From: Flavobacterium sp. MC2016-06
Lineage (GTDB): Bacteria; Bacteroidota; Bacteroidia; Flavobacteriales; Flavobacteriaceae
Reading direction: 5' to 3'
NCBI RefSeq assembly: GCF_009711165.2
Contig: NZ_WMID02000044.1
Span: 1-39,214 of the forward strand
DNA length: 39,214 nt
Made by a program: the position numbers and the translations under genes. The notes beneath the pieces are model-generated. The model worked only from the letters and a program-made list of their open reading frames with translations, did not search any database and was not told the DNA's origin. Shown here piece by piece: positions 17,093 through 26,235 of the stretch. The first letter of the stretch is position 1. Every line of letters begins with the position of its first letter.

Positions 17093-17110
17093 TTAGATAA
17101 AATTATCAAT

Positions 17111-17137
17111 GTGCACTCGAATCGTTTTCGAGTGCAC
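17111..17137 (+). terminator. Intra-operon hairpin after the susD-like gene
   Basis: GTGCACTCGAA (17111-17121) and TTCGAGTGCAC (17127-17137) form a perfect 11-bp stem with a 5-nt loop. An A-rich stretch and the next start codon follow within 18 bp, with no U-tract, so it is more likely an mRNA stabiliser or partial terminator below the SusCD genes than a full stop. Confidence 0.5.
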
Positions 17138-17155
17138 TAAATTCAAAAAAAAGAA

Positions 17156-19159
17156 ATGAAAAAATTAAAACTGATACTATTCTTTTTCGGTATCACGGCT
17201 GCTGTATTGGCACAAGATGCTGGTCTGCAAAAAATTGTTCTTTCTCCAGAACATCCAAATGCTGGAGATGAAATAACGCTGACCTATAATGCAGCAACAG
17301 GACCGTTGGAAAATGCAAAATATGTAAACGGAGTTGTATATACTTTTAATGATTTTAAATGGATTGCAAACGATATTACATTACAGCCTGCTGGAGATAA
17401 AAAATGGCAGACCAAAATGAAACTGGCAGATAAAGCAGCTTTTATTACCTGTGTTTTTAAATCAGATACTTTGGTAGATAGAGGAGAAAAAATGCCTAAT
17501 GCTTATATGTTCGAAAAAGAACCTGGTTCTTACACCGGATGGGGAGTTTTAAGAAGTAAACCATTTGCAGATGAAGTTCCTAATATTGTGCATGACAGCG
17601 CTTACATTAGAGATGAAGTTGGTTTAATGTGGCTTAATTACGAACTTAAGTATCACCCAGAAAGCCGTAAAAAAATAATTTATTACGGTTTAAAATTAAA
17701 ACAACTGGTAACAGGCGAAGATCAAGTAAAACTGATAAAAAGAGAAGTTCGTTTTGTATTGACAGATAATAATTTAGATCATACAACACAATATAATGTG
17801 CAGCGATCAATAGGATTACTGCCAGTAGAAGCTAATAAAGTTTTTATAGATTCTGTACAAAAAGTATTATTGACAAAATTTCCAAACGGAGTTTTAGCGC
17901 GTGATCAAGAGATTAGAAAAATCTTTATGGAAACTGCTTTTGATAAAAAAGTAAAACTGTATGCAGACTTCGAAAAAAACTTCCCACAAAATAGTTTTGA
18001 AGACGTTTATACAGATTTTGAAAGCTTGTTTTACGATAAAATGTTTAAAGCAATTGCTTACGGTTATATCGTAAACAGTAAAGATTACAATTATGCCTTA
18101 AACAGTGTAAAGAATGTTTCGTACACGAATTTAATAGATTACCACTGGCATTTAGTGTCGATTCCTTTTGACAGAGATCGTGAAGGAACAGAAAAAGCAG
18201 ATATTGCAACGCTTAAAAAATATGCCGATGTAATTATTGCAGAAATGGAAAGAAGAGAAGCCTATGTACCAAAAATGTATGCTGGAAAAATATCTTTGAA
18301 AGAATGGCAGGCACAAGTAATACAGTTTGCAGCAAGAGAATATTTTACTTATGCTAAACTTTTAGAAGTAACAAAAGAGTATGATTTAGAAGAAAAATAT
18401 TTAACTAAAATTAAATCTTTTTACGGTAATAAAGATGCAGCTTACAATGAGGTTTATACCAGAATGTTAGTAAGAAAAGGGCAGACATCTGAAGCAAAAG
18501 CCTACATGGCACTTTCTGTAAAAGAAAATCAAGTGACGCCAGAAATATTGGCTACTTTAAAAGAAATTTATTTAAAAGAAGGCGGAGCTGTAGCAGGTTT
18601 TGAGACCTATTTACAATCTTTAAAATCTCAGAGTAATATTGACGATCATAAAAAGAAAATTATTGCTGAATTAATCAATAAGCCAATTGCAGGATTTGAA
18701 TTAGAAAGCAGTAAAGGCGGTAAAGTAAAATTAGCAGATCAAAAAGGAAAAATTGTTGTTTTAGATTTTTGGGCAATGTGGTGCGGACCTTGTAAAAATG
18801 CAATGCCGGGAATGCAGATGGCAGTTACAAAATACAAAGAAGATCCTAATGTTAAATTTTATTTTGTAGACACACAAGAATACATCAAAGACTTTAAAGC
18901 GCAGACACAAGCCTTTATTAAAGAAAAAGGATTTGATTTTACGATTCTTTACGATGGAAAAAATCCTAAAACTGGAAAGTTTGATGAAGCATATGATAAA
19001 TATTCAAAAGCATTTCAATTTTCAGGAATTCCAGAAAAAATGATTATCGATCAAAACGGAAATTTAAGATGGATGTCAAACGGTTATTTTGGAAGTCCAA
19101 GCGAATTAGTAGATGAGATTTCAATCATTGTTGATCATTTAAAGTCAGAGAATAAATAA
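17156..19159 (+). CDS. Secreted thioredoxin-domain (TlpA-like) protein
   Basis: The 667-aa protein has a cleavable signal peptide (MKKLKLILFFFGITAAVLAQ), about 480 residues of an N-terminal region that starts with a beta-rich domain (QKIVLSPEHPNAGDEITLTY...) and continues with helical, possibly TPR-like, segments, and a C-terminal TlpA/AhpC-TSA thioredoxin domain (about 520-660). The redox motif is WCGPC at 542-546, with the cis-proline segment SGIPEKMIID further on. TlpA-like proteins reduce disulfides in the periplasm and need a membrane electron source, which the DsbD gene in the same locus supplies. Its position right after SusD suggests it acts on the imported ligand or on the transporter. 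The large N-terminal region is of unknown function. Confidence 0.9.
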   Translation: MKKLKLILFFFGITAAVLAQDAGLQKIVLSPEHPNAGDEITLTYNAATGPLENAKYVNGVVYTFNDFKWIANDITLQPAGDKKWQTKMKLADKAAFITCVFKSDTLVDRGEKMPNAYMFEKEPGSYTGWGVLRSKPFADEVPNIVHDSAYIRDEVGLMWLNYELKYHPESRKKIIYYGLKLKQLVTGEDQVKLIKREVRFVLTDNNLDHTTQYNVQRSIGLLPVEANKVFIDSVQKVLLTKFPNGVLARDQEIRKIFMETAFDKKVKLYADFEKNFPQNSFEDVYTDFESLFYDKMFKAIAYGYIVNSKDYNYALNSVKNVSYTNLIDYHWHLVSIPFDRDREGTEKADIATLKKYADVIIAEMERREAYVPKMYAGKISLKEWQAQVIQFAAREYFTYAKLLEVTKEYDLEEKYLTKIKSFYGNKDAAYNEVYTRMLVRKGQTSEAKAYMALSVKENQVTPEILATLKEIYLKEGGAVAGFETYLQSLKSQSNIDDHKKKIIAELINKPIAGFELESSKGGKVKLADQKGKIVVLDFWAMWCGPCKNAMPGMQMAVTKYKEDPNVKFYFVDTQEYIKDFKAQTQAFIKEKGFDFTILYDGKNPKTGKFDEAYDKYSKAFQFSGIPEKMIIDQNGNLRWMSNGYFGSPSELVDEISIIVDHLKSENK

Positions 19160-20580
19160 TGAAAACCGCATTCAAAAAGCATATAAAAAGAAACCAAATT
19201 CTTTTAGGATTTCTAAGTTTCTTGATGATGACTTGCCAGTATAGTTTTGCACAAACTATCTGGCAGGGACAGCATCATTCTTACCGTGTTATTTTATCTG
19301 GAGATTTAGAAAAATATAAAACAGATTCATTAAGTGTTATTTTACCGGAATTAGAAATCAATAAAAAAGTAGTCACAACGATAGAAGGAGACAGTATCTC
19401 TTTTAAAAATGAAATGTATGGTTTTTCTTTTAAAGGAAAGTACAATGAAGATAAAAGTGCTATTTCGGGAATTTTTAATTATTATGCAATTCCAAATGCA
19501 TCAATTGTCTTAAAGAAAGAAACAGCCATACAGCCTATTTATTTTGCACAGCATCCCAAAAAGCCATATCCGTATCAAGTTATTGATATGACTTTTTTAG
19601 GAAAAAGTACAAAACTAACGTATGGTGCAACCTTAACGATTCCGAACGGTAAAAAGAAATATCCATTGGCGATTCTTATTTCTGGAACGGGACAGCACGA
19701 TCGTAATTATACTTTTATGGGAAGAGAATCTTTTACGGTTCTAGCCGATAATCTGGCGCGTCAGGGAATCGCTTCTTTAAGAGTAGATGACCGAGGTATT
19801 GGTAAAACAACTGGAGACTTTAAAGCTTCTACAACAGGAGATTTTGCAGATGATGTAGATGCGCAGATTTGCTACCTAAAAAGTGATAAAAACATAGACG
19901 CATCATACATTGGTTTAATCGGACACAGCGAAGGCGGGATAATTGCCTCAATTGTAAGTTCGAGAAATAAAAATGTAAAATTTATGATCAGTATGTCGGG
20001 CGTTGGCGTAAGCGGACTTGAAATGTTAGACCTTCAGAATACGGCAATATTAAAAAGTTTCAAATTTTCAGATAAAGTCGTAAACAAACAAATGGAAATG
20101 TATAACATTATGTTTAAAGCTGTTTACGATGCAAAACCTACAGATTCTATAAAGCCTATTTTGACAGTAAAGCTTAAAGATTGGTTACAGCAGCAGGATT
20201 CTGCCACGATAAAAGAAATTCATATGGCAGACGGACGTGATCGGGATTTTTTATACCGCTATTCTAATGATGCAGAACGCAAATGGTACCGTTACACGAT
20301 TCATTACAATCCACAAGATTATCTGCCTAAAATAACGATTCCAGTTTTAGCAATAAATGGAGACAAAGACATTCAGGTACCGGCAAAAGAAAACTTGGAT
20401 AGTTTTAAAAAATACCTGAAAAGCAAAGACGTCACAACCAAAATATATCCCGGACTCAACCACATGTACCAGCATTGTACATTGTGTACGGCAGCAGAAA
20501 TCAAAGATTTAGATGAGGTTTTTGCACCCGAAGTTTTAGACGATGTTTCAAAATGGATTTTGAGCCGATACAAAGAATAA
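19159..20580 (+). CDS. Secreted alpha/beta-hydrolase (S9/S33-like peptidase or esterase)
   Basis: The ATG overlaps the stop of the thioredoxin gene by one base (TAATG), so translation is coupled. The 473-aa product has an N-terminal signal (hydrophobic 15-32, ending SFAQ), a beta domain of about 100 residues and an alpha/beta-hydrolase fold from about residue 140. Catalytic elements seen: GHSEGG with nucleophile S257, the acid D402 or D404 in INGDKDIQVP, and H435 in LNHMYQH. The family covers peptidases, esterases and acyl transferases; the position beside SusCD and a protease makes a peptidase or esterase acting on the imported ligand plausible but not proven. Confidence 0.9.
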   Translation: MKTAFKKHIKRNQILLGFLSFLMMTCQYSFAQTIWQGQHHSYRVILSGDLEKYKTDSLSVILPELEINKKVVTTIEGDSISFKNEMYGFSFKGKYNEDKSAISGIFNYYAIPNASIVLKKETAIQPIYFAQHPKKPYPYQVIDMTFLGKSTKLTYGATLTIPNGKKKYPLAILISGTGQHDRNYTFMGRESFTVLADNLARQGIASLRVDDRGIGKTTGDFKASTTGDFADDVDAQICYLKSDKNIDASYIGLIGHSEGGIIASIVSSRNKNVKFMISMSGVGVSGLEMLDLQNTAILKSFKFSDKVVNKQMEMYNIMFKAVYDAKPTDSIKPILTVKLKDWLQQQDSATIKEIHMADGRDRDFLYRYSNDAERKWYRYTIHYNPQDYLPKITIPVLAINGDKDIQVPAKENLDSFKKYLKSKDVTTKIYPGLNHMYQHCTLCTAAEIKDLDEVFAPEVLDDVSKWILSRYKE

Positions 20581-20592
20581 CATGACGTGTAC

Positions 20593-20625
20593 AGCTTTGT
20601 CAAAGTTCAAAACTTTGACAAAGCT
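20593..20625. repeat. Palindrome after the hydrolase gene
   Basis: A perfect 15-bp inverted repeat (20593-20607 with 20611-20625, loop CAA) with core AAAGTT-CAA-AACTTT lies 12 bp past the stop codon. Its build is the same as the AGGTTT/AAACCT palindromes elsewhere in the window. It could also serve as a terminator, as it is followed by AAAA rather than T. Confidence 0.75.
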
Positions 20626-20681
20626 TAAAAACGCAAAGGGTCTTTTACAGCTTCCAGTTAAATGTAATTCGCCAAATTTTA

Positions 20682-20824
20682 TTAAACACATAGAAACATA
20701 GATTTTATATGAAAAGGCAGTAAGCAAAAAAGAAATTTATTTCTTTCACATAGTAACTATGTGTATTTCAAATAAGTGAAACGACTTTATTCAGTTTACA
20801 AAGACTATGTTTCTATGTGTTAAA
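20682..20824. repeat. Intergenic inverted repeat with inner palindrome
   Basis: The arm ACACATAGAAACATAG near 20684-20701 reappears reversed as CTATGTTTCTATGTGT at 20805-20820. Between them sits a second perfect palindrome CACATAG-TAA-CTATGTG at about 20748-20764. The 313-bp gap between the hydrolase and dsbD holds only this, the preceding palindrome and AT-rich sequence; no gene is seen. The element looks like a small non-autonomous palindromic unit. Confidence 0.7.
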
Positions 20825-20909
20825 ATAATTACGTCCAATAACTCTTTTTTATAAAAATTAATTGTTGACATTCCTCTTTTCGGATTGATCACAAATGCGC
20901 TATTGTATT

Positions 20910-22991
20910 ATGAAAAAATTACTTTTATTGTTTTTGATACTCATTAGTTATCAAACCTCATTTGCTCAAATTTACGATCCAGTTTCGTTTACAGGTTCTG
21001 TCAAAGAAATTGGCGAGAATAAGTACACCCTGATTATTACGACCAAGATTGACAAAGGCTGGCACGTATATTCTCAAAACGTTCCAAAAGGAGGACCTGC
21101 GCCAACGAGTTTTACCTTTGAAGCATCAAAAAAATATAAAAAAATAGGAGCCGTTATCGAACCTGCTGGACATGAAGTTGATGATCCTGTTTTTCAAATG
21201 CGAATTAAATATTTTGCAGATCAAGCTGTTTTTACACAGAATATAGAGCGTAAATCTGGCGATGCTTTTAAAATTAAAGCAACCATATTTTTTATGGTCT
21301 GCAACGATAACAGCTGTTTACCTCCATCTGAAAAAGAAGTAGAGTTCAGCTTTAAAAAATCGGCCGCACCAATTCAAAATAATACAGAAGGAGCCATAAC
21401 CGAAAAAGACGCAGCGACAAAAGATTTAGATGCAGTAAAAGAATCAATTACGAAGCAGGAAACCCCAAACAACACAAGACAACCTGTTAGTAAAAGTGTC
21501 GAGGATTCTCTTAAAACGCCAAAGAATACAGTAGTAGGGAATACAGTATCTAATAACGATTCTAATGAGAGTTTATGGACGTTATTTTTCTTTAGTTTTT
21601 TAGGAGGCCTTGCCGCTTTGTTTACGCCTTGTGTTTTTCCAATGATTCCAATGACAGTGAGCTTTTTTACCAAACAAAGTAAAAATAAAGCAGTCGGAAT
21701 ACGAAATGCGATACTTTACGGGTTTTTTATTATTGTAATTTATGTAATTCTAGGAAGTTTAGTAACCGCCATTTTTGGTGCCGATGCGCTGAATGCATTA
21801 GCAACCAATGTGGTTTTTAATATTGTTTTCTTTCTGCTTCTTTTAGTATTTGCTTTATCATTTTTAGGAGCATTCGAAATCATGCTTCCAAGTTCATGGT
21901 TAACCAAAGTAGATCAGAAATCAGAATTAGGCGGGATCTTTGGTATTTTCTTTATGGCATTGGCTTTAGCTGTAGTTTCATTTTCATGTACAGGTCCAAT
22001 TGTGGGAACTTTATTAGTACAAGCAGCAAGTCAGGCAGGAATTGCACCAATTGTCGGGATGTTAGGTTTCTCTTTAGCAATCGCTTTGCCATTTGCCTTA
22101 TTTGCAGCATTTCCGGGCTGGTTAAATTCTATGCCAAAATCTGGGGGCTGGTTAAACTCCGTAAAAGTGGTTTTAGGCTTTTTAGAATTGGCTTTAGCCT
22201 TTAAATTCTTAAGCAATGCCGATTTAGTTTTACAATTACATTTATTAGAAAGAGAAGTCTTTTTAGCCATTTGGATTGCTATTTTCCTTGTCTTGGCTTT
22301 ATACTTATTTGGGAAAATTCAATTGTCACACGACAGTCCAATTACACATATTTCAGTAGGAAGATTGAGTTTAGGAATTATAGTACTGACTTTTGTAATC
22401 TATATGATTCCTGGTCTTTGGGGAGCTCCGTTGCAATATATTAGTGGTTTTCCGCCATCAAAACAATATAGTGAATCACCAAATGGTTTTGGAAATACTA
22501 CTGCCTCAAATACCGAAAAAAACGCGCTGCCAGAAGGTGCAGAAAGTGGCCCAAACGGAATTCCGACTTTTCATGATTATAACGAAGGTTTAGCGTATGC
22601 TAAAAAAGTAAACAAACCTGTAATGATCGATTTTACAGGATATGCCTGCGTAAACTGCCGTAAAATGGAAGAACGCGTTTGGCCAGATGCAGGAGTTTCT
22701 GCGATATTAAATAATGAAGTCGTACTTATTTCGTTGTATGTAGATGACAAGCGTGAACTGCCTAAAAACGAACAAGTTGTTTCTAAAATTACAGGTAAAG
22801 TTTTAAAATATACAGGGCAGAAGTGGAGCGAACTTCAAATCTTAAAATATAAAACCAATGCACAGCCTTATTATGTTTTGATGGATCATAATGAGAACGA
22901 TTTAAATAAACCATCTGCTTACAATCCAGATATTCAATCGTATCACAATTGGCTGAAAGAAGGAATAGCAAACTTTAAGAGTACAAAATAA
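20910..22991 (+). CDS. dsbD: Thiol:disulfide interchange protein DsbD
   Basis: I chose ATG 20910 (MKKLLLLFLILISYQTSFAQ, a clean signal peptide) over the ATG at 20895, which only adds MRYCI. The 693-aa protein has the three DsbD parts. An N-terminal DsbD-alpha-like domain has cysteines C131 and C136 in VCNDNSCLPP. A membrane domain of about eight helices carries the redox pair C241 (FTPCVFP) and C360 (SFSCTGP). The C-terminal thioredoxin-like domain has C580 and C583 in YACVNC. It moves electrons from cytoplasmic thioredoxin to periplasmic thiol proteins. It lies between a thioredoxin-domain gene set and an M16 protease, in the same direction. Confidence 0.95.
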   Translation: MKKLLLLFLILISYQTSFAQIYDPVSFTGSVKEIGENKYTLIITTKIDKGWHVYSQNVPKGGPAPTSFTFEASKKYKKIGAVIEPAGHEVDDPVFQMRIKYFADQAVFTQNIERKSGDAFKIKATIFFMVCNDNSCLPPSEKEVEFSFKKSAAPIQNNTEGAITEKDAATKDLDAVKESITKQETPNNTRQPVSKSVEDSLKTPKNTVVGNTVSNNDSNESLWTLFFFSFLGGLAALFTPCVFPMIPMTVSFFTKQSKNKAVGIRNAILYGFFIIVIYVILGSLVTAIFGADALNALATNVVFNIVFFLLLLVFALSFLGAFEIMLPSSWLTKVDQKSELGGIFGIFFMALALAVVSFSCTGPIVGTLLVQAASQAGIAPIVGMLGFSLAIALPFALFAAFPGWLNSMPKSGGWLNSVKVVLGFLELALAFKFLSNADLVLQLHLLEREVFLAIWIAIFLVLALYLFGKIQLSHDSPITHISVGRLSLGIIVLTFVIYMIPGLWGAPLQYISGFPPSKQYSESPNGFGNTTASNTEKNALPEGAESGPNGIPTFHDYNEGLAYAKKVNKPVMIDFTGYACVNCRKMEERVWPDAGVSAILNNEVVLISLYVDDKRELPKNEQVVSKITGKVLKYTGQKWSELQILKYKTNAQPYYVLMDHNENDLNKPSAYNPDIQSYHNWLKEGIANFKSTK

Positions 22992-23015
22992 CACTATCTA
23001 ACTTCACTTTATACA

Positions 23016-25823
23016 ATGAAAGTATTTCAACTAAAATATGTCGCAGCATTTACCTGCCTTATTAGTTTCAATTGCTGGTCGCAGTACAAGACAACATTTC
23101 CATTAAACCAAAATGTAGTTTCGGGAACCCTTAAAAACGGAATGAAATATTATGTGCTTCATAATGAATGGCCAAAAGAACGCGCTTGTTTTTATTTTGT
23201 TCAGAATGTGGGTGCTATCTTAGAAAATGACAATCAAAACGGATTGGCGCATTTTCTGGAACACATGGCTTTTAACGGAACTAAAAATTTCCCAGATAAA
23301 GGTGTTATCAATATGCTCGAGAAAAACGGTGTTCGTTTTGGAGCAGATATAAACGCTTATACAGATGTAGACGAAACGGTTTATAATTTGAGTAATGTTC
23401 CCACAACAAACCAAAAATTGATCGATTCTTCCTTATTGGTTTTACACGATTGGTCGGGCTTTTTATCTTTAAAGGACAAAGAAATTGATGCAGAACGCGG
23501 TGTAATTCGCGAAGAATGGAGAACACGCAGAGATGCCAGTTTCAGATTGAGACTTCAGACTGATAAAGTATTGTACAAAGGTTCAAAATATGCCGACAGA
23601 GATGTTATCGGTGATTTGAATATCATTAATACTTTTGAACACAAAGCACTTAAAGACTATTATGCAAAATGGTACCGACCAGATTTACAAGCCGTTGTTG
23701 TAGTTGGTGATGTGGATGCAAAAGAAATAGAAAAAAAGATTATTGCGATGTTCTCAGATATAAAAATGCCTGCAAACCCAGCAGAGCGTTATTATGTTTC
23801 GATTCCTGAAAACAAAAAAATGGACTTTTTAATTGCAAAAGACAAAGAAGTCGGGCAGATGAATGTCGCGCTTTCTTTTAAGAAAAAATATCCTTTAGTA
23901 AAAGATGAAACTTGGGAACAAAAACAGCTAATCAATTCATTGTGTGCTAATATGCTTAACAGACGTTATCAGAATTATTTGAAAAATGGAGACAAAGCGG
24001 CTTTGGCGATACAAGCGGGAGAGGGAGGAATTTCGAGATTAGAATATACTTTCGGATTGTATGTTTCGCCTAAAAACGGACAGACCGAAACGGCTTTTCT
24101 AGAAATGATGACAGAATTTGAAAGAGCCAAAAGATTTGGTTTTGTAGCAAGTGAATTCGAAAGAAACAAAAAAGAAATCATCAGTTATTACGAAAATTTA
24201 CTTCGAAATCAAGACAAATTAAACAGCGATGATTTGTCGATGGGATTAGCGTATTATTATTTAAAAGCCGATCCTTTTCAAGAAGATAGAGTAAGTTTTG
24301 AAGATACTAAAAGACGTTTAAGTACCATTACTTTAGAGCAGATAAATGCCGCAGTAAAAGAATTGCAGACCAACGAAAATGTCTTTTTATCGGTAACAGG
24401 ATCAGATAAAGAAAACACAGTTTATCCAACGCAGGCGGCTTTAGAAAAAATAATTGCCGACGTAAAAACAATGCCTTTAGAAGCTTATAAAGAAACTACG
24501 GTTGATGAAAAATTAATTTCAGAAACACTGAAAGGTTCAAAAGTAGTAAAAGAATCTGTTATTGAAGATTTGCCAAATGCTAAAAAATATGTTTTAGAAA
24601 ACGGAGCAACGGTAGTTTTATACAAAACAGCTTTGTCTCAAGACGAAGTTTTATTTTCGGCTTACAGTAACGGCGGAAGCTCTTTGATAAAAACCGAAGA
24701 CATTCCATCTTCTCAAATTGCCATCAGTTTATCGGATAATTCTGGATTAGGGAATTTTGATGTTGAAGCTTTGACGGATAAATTGACAGGGAAAAATGTT
24801 GCAATAAAACCAACATTAAACGCTGTTCAAGAAGGATTTCAAGGAAACAGCAGTAAGCAAGATGTAGAAACTTTATTGCAATTATTGTACATGCAGTTTG
24901 AACAGCCAAGATTTGATGAAAATCAATACACTAAAATGGTAACCAAACTTCAGAATTCATTAGACAATAACCTAACGAATGATAACAAAGTGTATACAGA
25001 TACAATCTCACTTTTAAACAGTAATCACAATCCAAGAGTGCCAATTTTTGATCAGAAGTATATGAGTCAGTTAGACTTTAACAAAGCACAGCAGATTTAT
25101 AAAGAGCGTTTTCAAAATGCAGCCGATTTTAATTTTTTCTTCGTCGGGAATTTCCCAGATAATATGCTTGAATTAGTACAGCAGTATATTGGAAGTATTT
25201 TTTCGGATAAAAACCAACTGGAGACTTTTAAAAACATTTCAATAACACCTAAAAAAGGAATTAGCAAAAGCACCATTCTGCGCGATATGGCAGTGCCAAA
25301 AACCTCTATTTACTTGCGATTGACAAAAGAATCTGCCTATACTTTAGAAGATAATTTAAAGCTGTATTTAATTAAAGAATTACTTTCTAAAAAGTATCTT
25401 GAAATTATTAGAGAATCAGAAGGCGGAAGTTATGGCGTAAATGTTTCCACTTCTTTTAAGAGACTTCCAGTATCTAATTTTTCGATGGAAATAAGCTTTG
25501 ACAGCAATCCAGAAAAGTCAGATAAATTATTAAAAGTGGTTTACGAACAAATAGCTTTAATTCAGAAAAATTTAGGAAATGCAGAAGATATAAAATCCAT
25601 AAAAAACACACTCCTAAAACTGAATAAAGAAAGTATCGATAAAAACAGTTTTTGGCTGAGTAAATTGATTAGCAAATCACTTTACAACGAGCCAATTGTT
25701 ACTGAAACGGCTTACGAAAAAATTGTAAACGATATTACTGCCGAAGACATTAGAACTTACGCCAAAAAGATTTTTGCCGACCCCAATATAGTAGAGGTAA
25801 TGATGAGACCTAAAACAAAATAA
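23016..25823 (+). CDS. M16-family zinc metalloprotease, secreted
   Basis: The 935-aa protein begins with a short signal peptide (about 1-22, ending CWSQ). Its first M16 domain has the inverted zinc motif HFLEH (H79, E82 and H83) and the third ligand region DAERGVIREEW some 75 residues later. A second, inactive M16-like half follows (QDEVLFSAYSNGGSS, then a C-terminal domain with REISEGG-type sequence SEGGSYGVNVS), as in bacterial pitrilysin-like enzymes. Such clamshell proteases degrade peptides up to a few kDa in the periplasm. It starts 24 bp after dsbD, so the two are probably co-transcribed, and it ends the run of plus-strand genes before a strong terminator. Confidence 0.94.
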   Translation: MKVFQLKYVAAFTCLISFNCWSQYKTTFPLNQNVVSGTLKNGMKYYVLHNEWPKERACFYFVQNVGAILENDNQNGLAHFLEHMAFNGTKNFPDKGVINMLEKNGVRFGADINAYTDVDETVYNLSNVPTTNQKLIDSSLLVLHDWSGFLSLKDKEIDAERGVIREEWRTRRDASFRLRLQTDKVLYKGSKYADRDVIGDLNIINTFEHKALKDYYAKWYRPDLQAVVVVGDVDAKEIEKKIIAMFSDIKMPANPAERYYVSIPENKKMDFLIAKDKEVGQMNVALSFKKKYPLVKDETWEQKQLINSLCANMLNRRYQNYLKNGDKAALAIQAGEGGISRLEYTFGLYVSPKNGQTETAFLEMMTEFERAKRFGFVASEFERNKKEIISYYENLLRNQDKLNSDDLSMGLAYYYLKADPFQEDRVSFEDTKRRLSTITLEQINAAVKELQTNENVFLSVTGSDKENTVYPTQAALEKIIADVKTMPLEAYKETTVDEKLISETLKGSKVVKESVIEDLPNAKKYVLENGATVVLYKTALSQDEVLFSAYSNGGSSLIKTEDIPSSQIAISLSDNSGLGNFDVEALTDKLTGKNVAIKPTLNAVQEGFQGNSSKQDVETLLQLLYMQFEQPRFDENQYTKMVTKLQNSLDNNLTNDNKVYTDTISLLNSNHNPRVPIFDQKYMSQLDFNKAQQIYKERFQNAADFNFFFVGNFPDNMLELVQQYIGSIFSDKNQLETFKNISITPKKGISKSTILRDMAVPKTSIYLRLTKESAYTLEDNLKLYLIKELLSKKYLEIIRESEGGSYGVNVSTSFKRLPVSNFSMEISFDSNPEKSDKLLKVVYEQIALIQKNLGNAEDIKSIKNTLLKLNKESIDKNSFWLSKLISKSLYNEPIVTETAYEKIVNDITAEDIRTYAKKIFADPNIVEVMMRPKTK

Positions 25824-25894
25824 TTTATACACAATATTGGTTTTTCATATAATTTTTATTTTGAATTAGTAAGCAGTAAAATTGAAAGACCCAG

Positions 25895-25921
25895 AGAGCT
25901 GTTTTTAAACAGCTCTTTTTG
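25895..25921 (+). terminator. Terminator after the M16 protease
   Basis: AGAGCTGTTT (25895-25904) pairs perfectly with AAACAGCTCT (25907-25916) over a 2-nt spacer and is followed by a T-run. It sits 72 bp past the stop codon and closes the plus-strand import locus. Confidence 0.85.
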
Positions 25922-25941
25922 TGTTTCTGGATGTTTGTTCA

Positions 25942-25974
25942 AAACCTAACAGGTTTTTAAAACCTGTTAGGTTT
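25942..25974. repeat. AGGTTT palindrome
   Basis: A perfect 16-bp inverted repeat (25942-25957 with 25959-25974, one central base) with arm AAACCTAACAGGTTTT. It belongs to the same palindrome family as the copies at 26554-26580 and in the 208-bp array. Confidence 0.8.
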
Positions 25975-26001
25975 GGCTTTGCGTTTCTTTTTATGCACAA
26001 T

Positions 26002-26038
26002 TTTTGTCATTTCGAGCGAAGTCGAGAAATCTTTCTGC
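26002..26038. repeat. Single arm of a TCATTTCGAG-type repeat
   Basis: The stretch reads TGTCATTTCGAGCGAAGTCG followed by AGAAATC. It is one arm of an intergenic repeat often seen in flavobacteria (recollection) and resembles the arm at positions 18-42, which also starts TGTCATT and ends GAATC. The partner arm is absent here. Confidence 0.5.
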
Positions 26039-26082
26039 TGGTGCGAGCGCAATGTCATTAAGTTAAGAAATAAATAAAAAAG

Positions 26083-26157
26083 TTTCACGTAGATTTCGCA
26101 GATTTTCGCAGATTTTTTTATTCCTATTCTGCTAAAATCTGCAGAATCTGCGTGAAA
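26083..26157. repeat. Inverted repeat TTTCACG...CGTGAAA
   Basis: TTTCACGTAGATTTCGCAGA TTTT at the left (26083-26106) mirrors AAAATCTGC...GATTCTGCGTGAAA-like sequence at the right (26134-26157) with a few mismatches, around a 27-bp loop that itself repeats CGCAGATTTT. It is another non-coding palindromic unit. The whole 25824-26235 interval holds only such repeats and two terminators. Confidence 0.65.
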
Positions 26158-26192
26158 AAAAACCTTCAAAGTCATGAGATCTTGAAGGTTTT
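26155..26192 (-). terminator. Bidirectional-type terminator beside the AraC remnant
   Basis: AAAACCTTCAA (26159-26169) pairs with TTGAAGGTTTT (26182-26192). On the minus strand the stem is followed by a run of T. It lies about 45 bp beyond the broken AraC gene and was presumably its terminator. Confidence 0.7.
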
Positions 26193-26235
26193 CTATTATT
26201 ACTATTTGAAAGTTTTTATACGTTTTAAGAATGTT

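Noticed and set aside
20895..20909. Upstream ATG as the dsbD start
   Set aside because: It would put a polar MRYCI before an otherwise perfect signal peptide starting at 20910.
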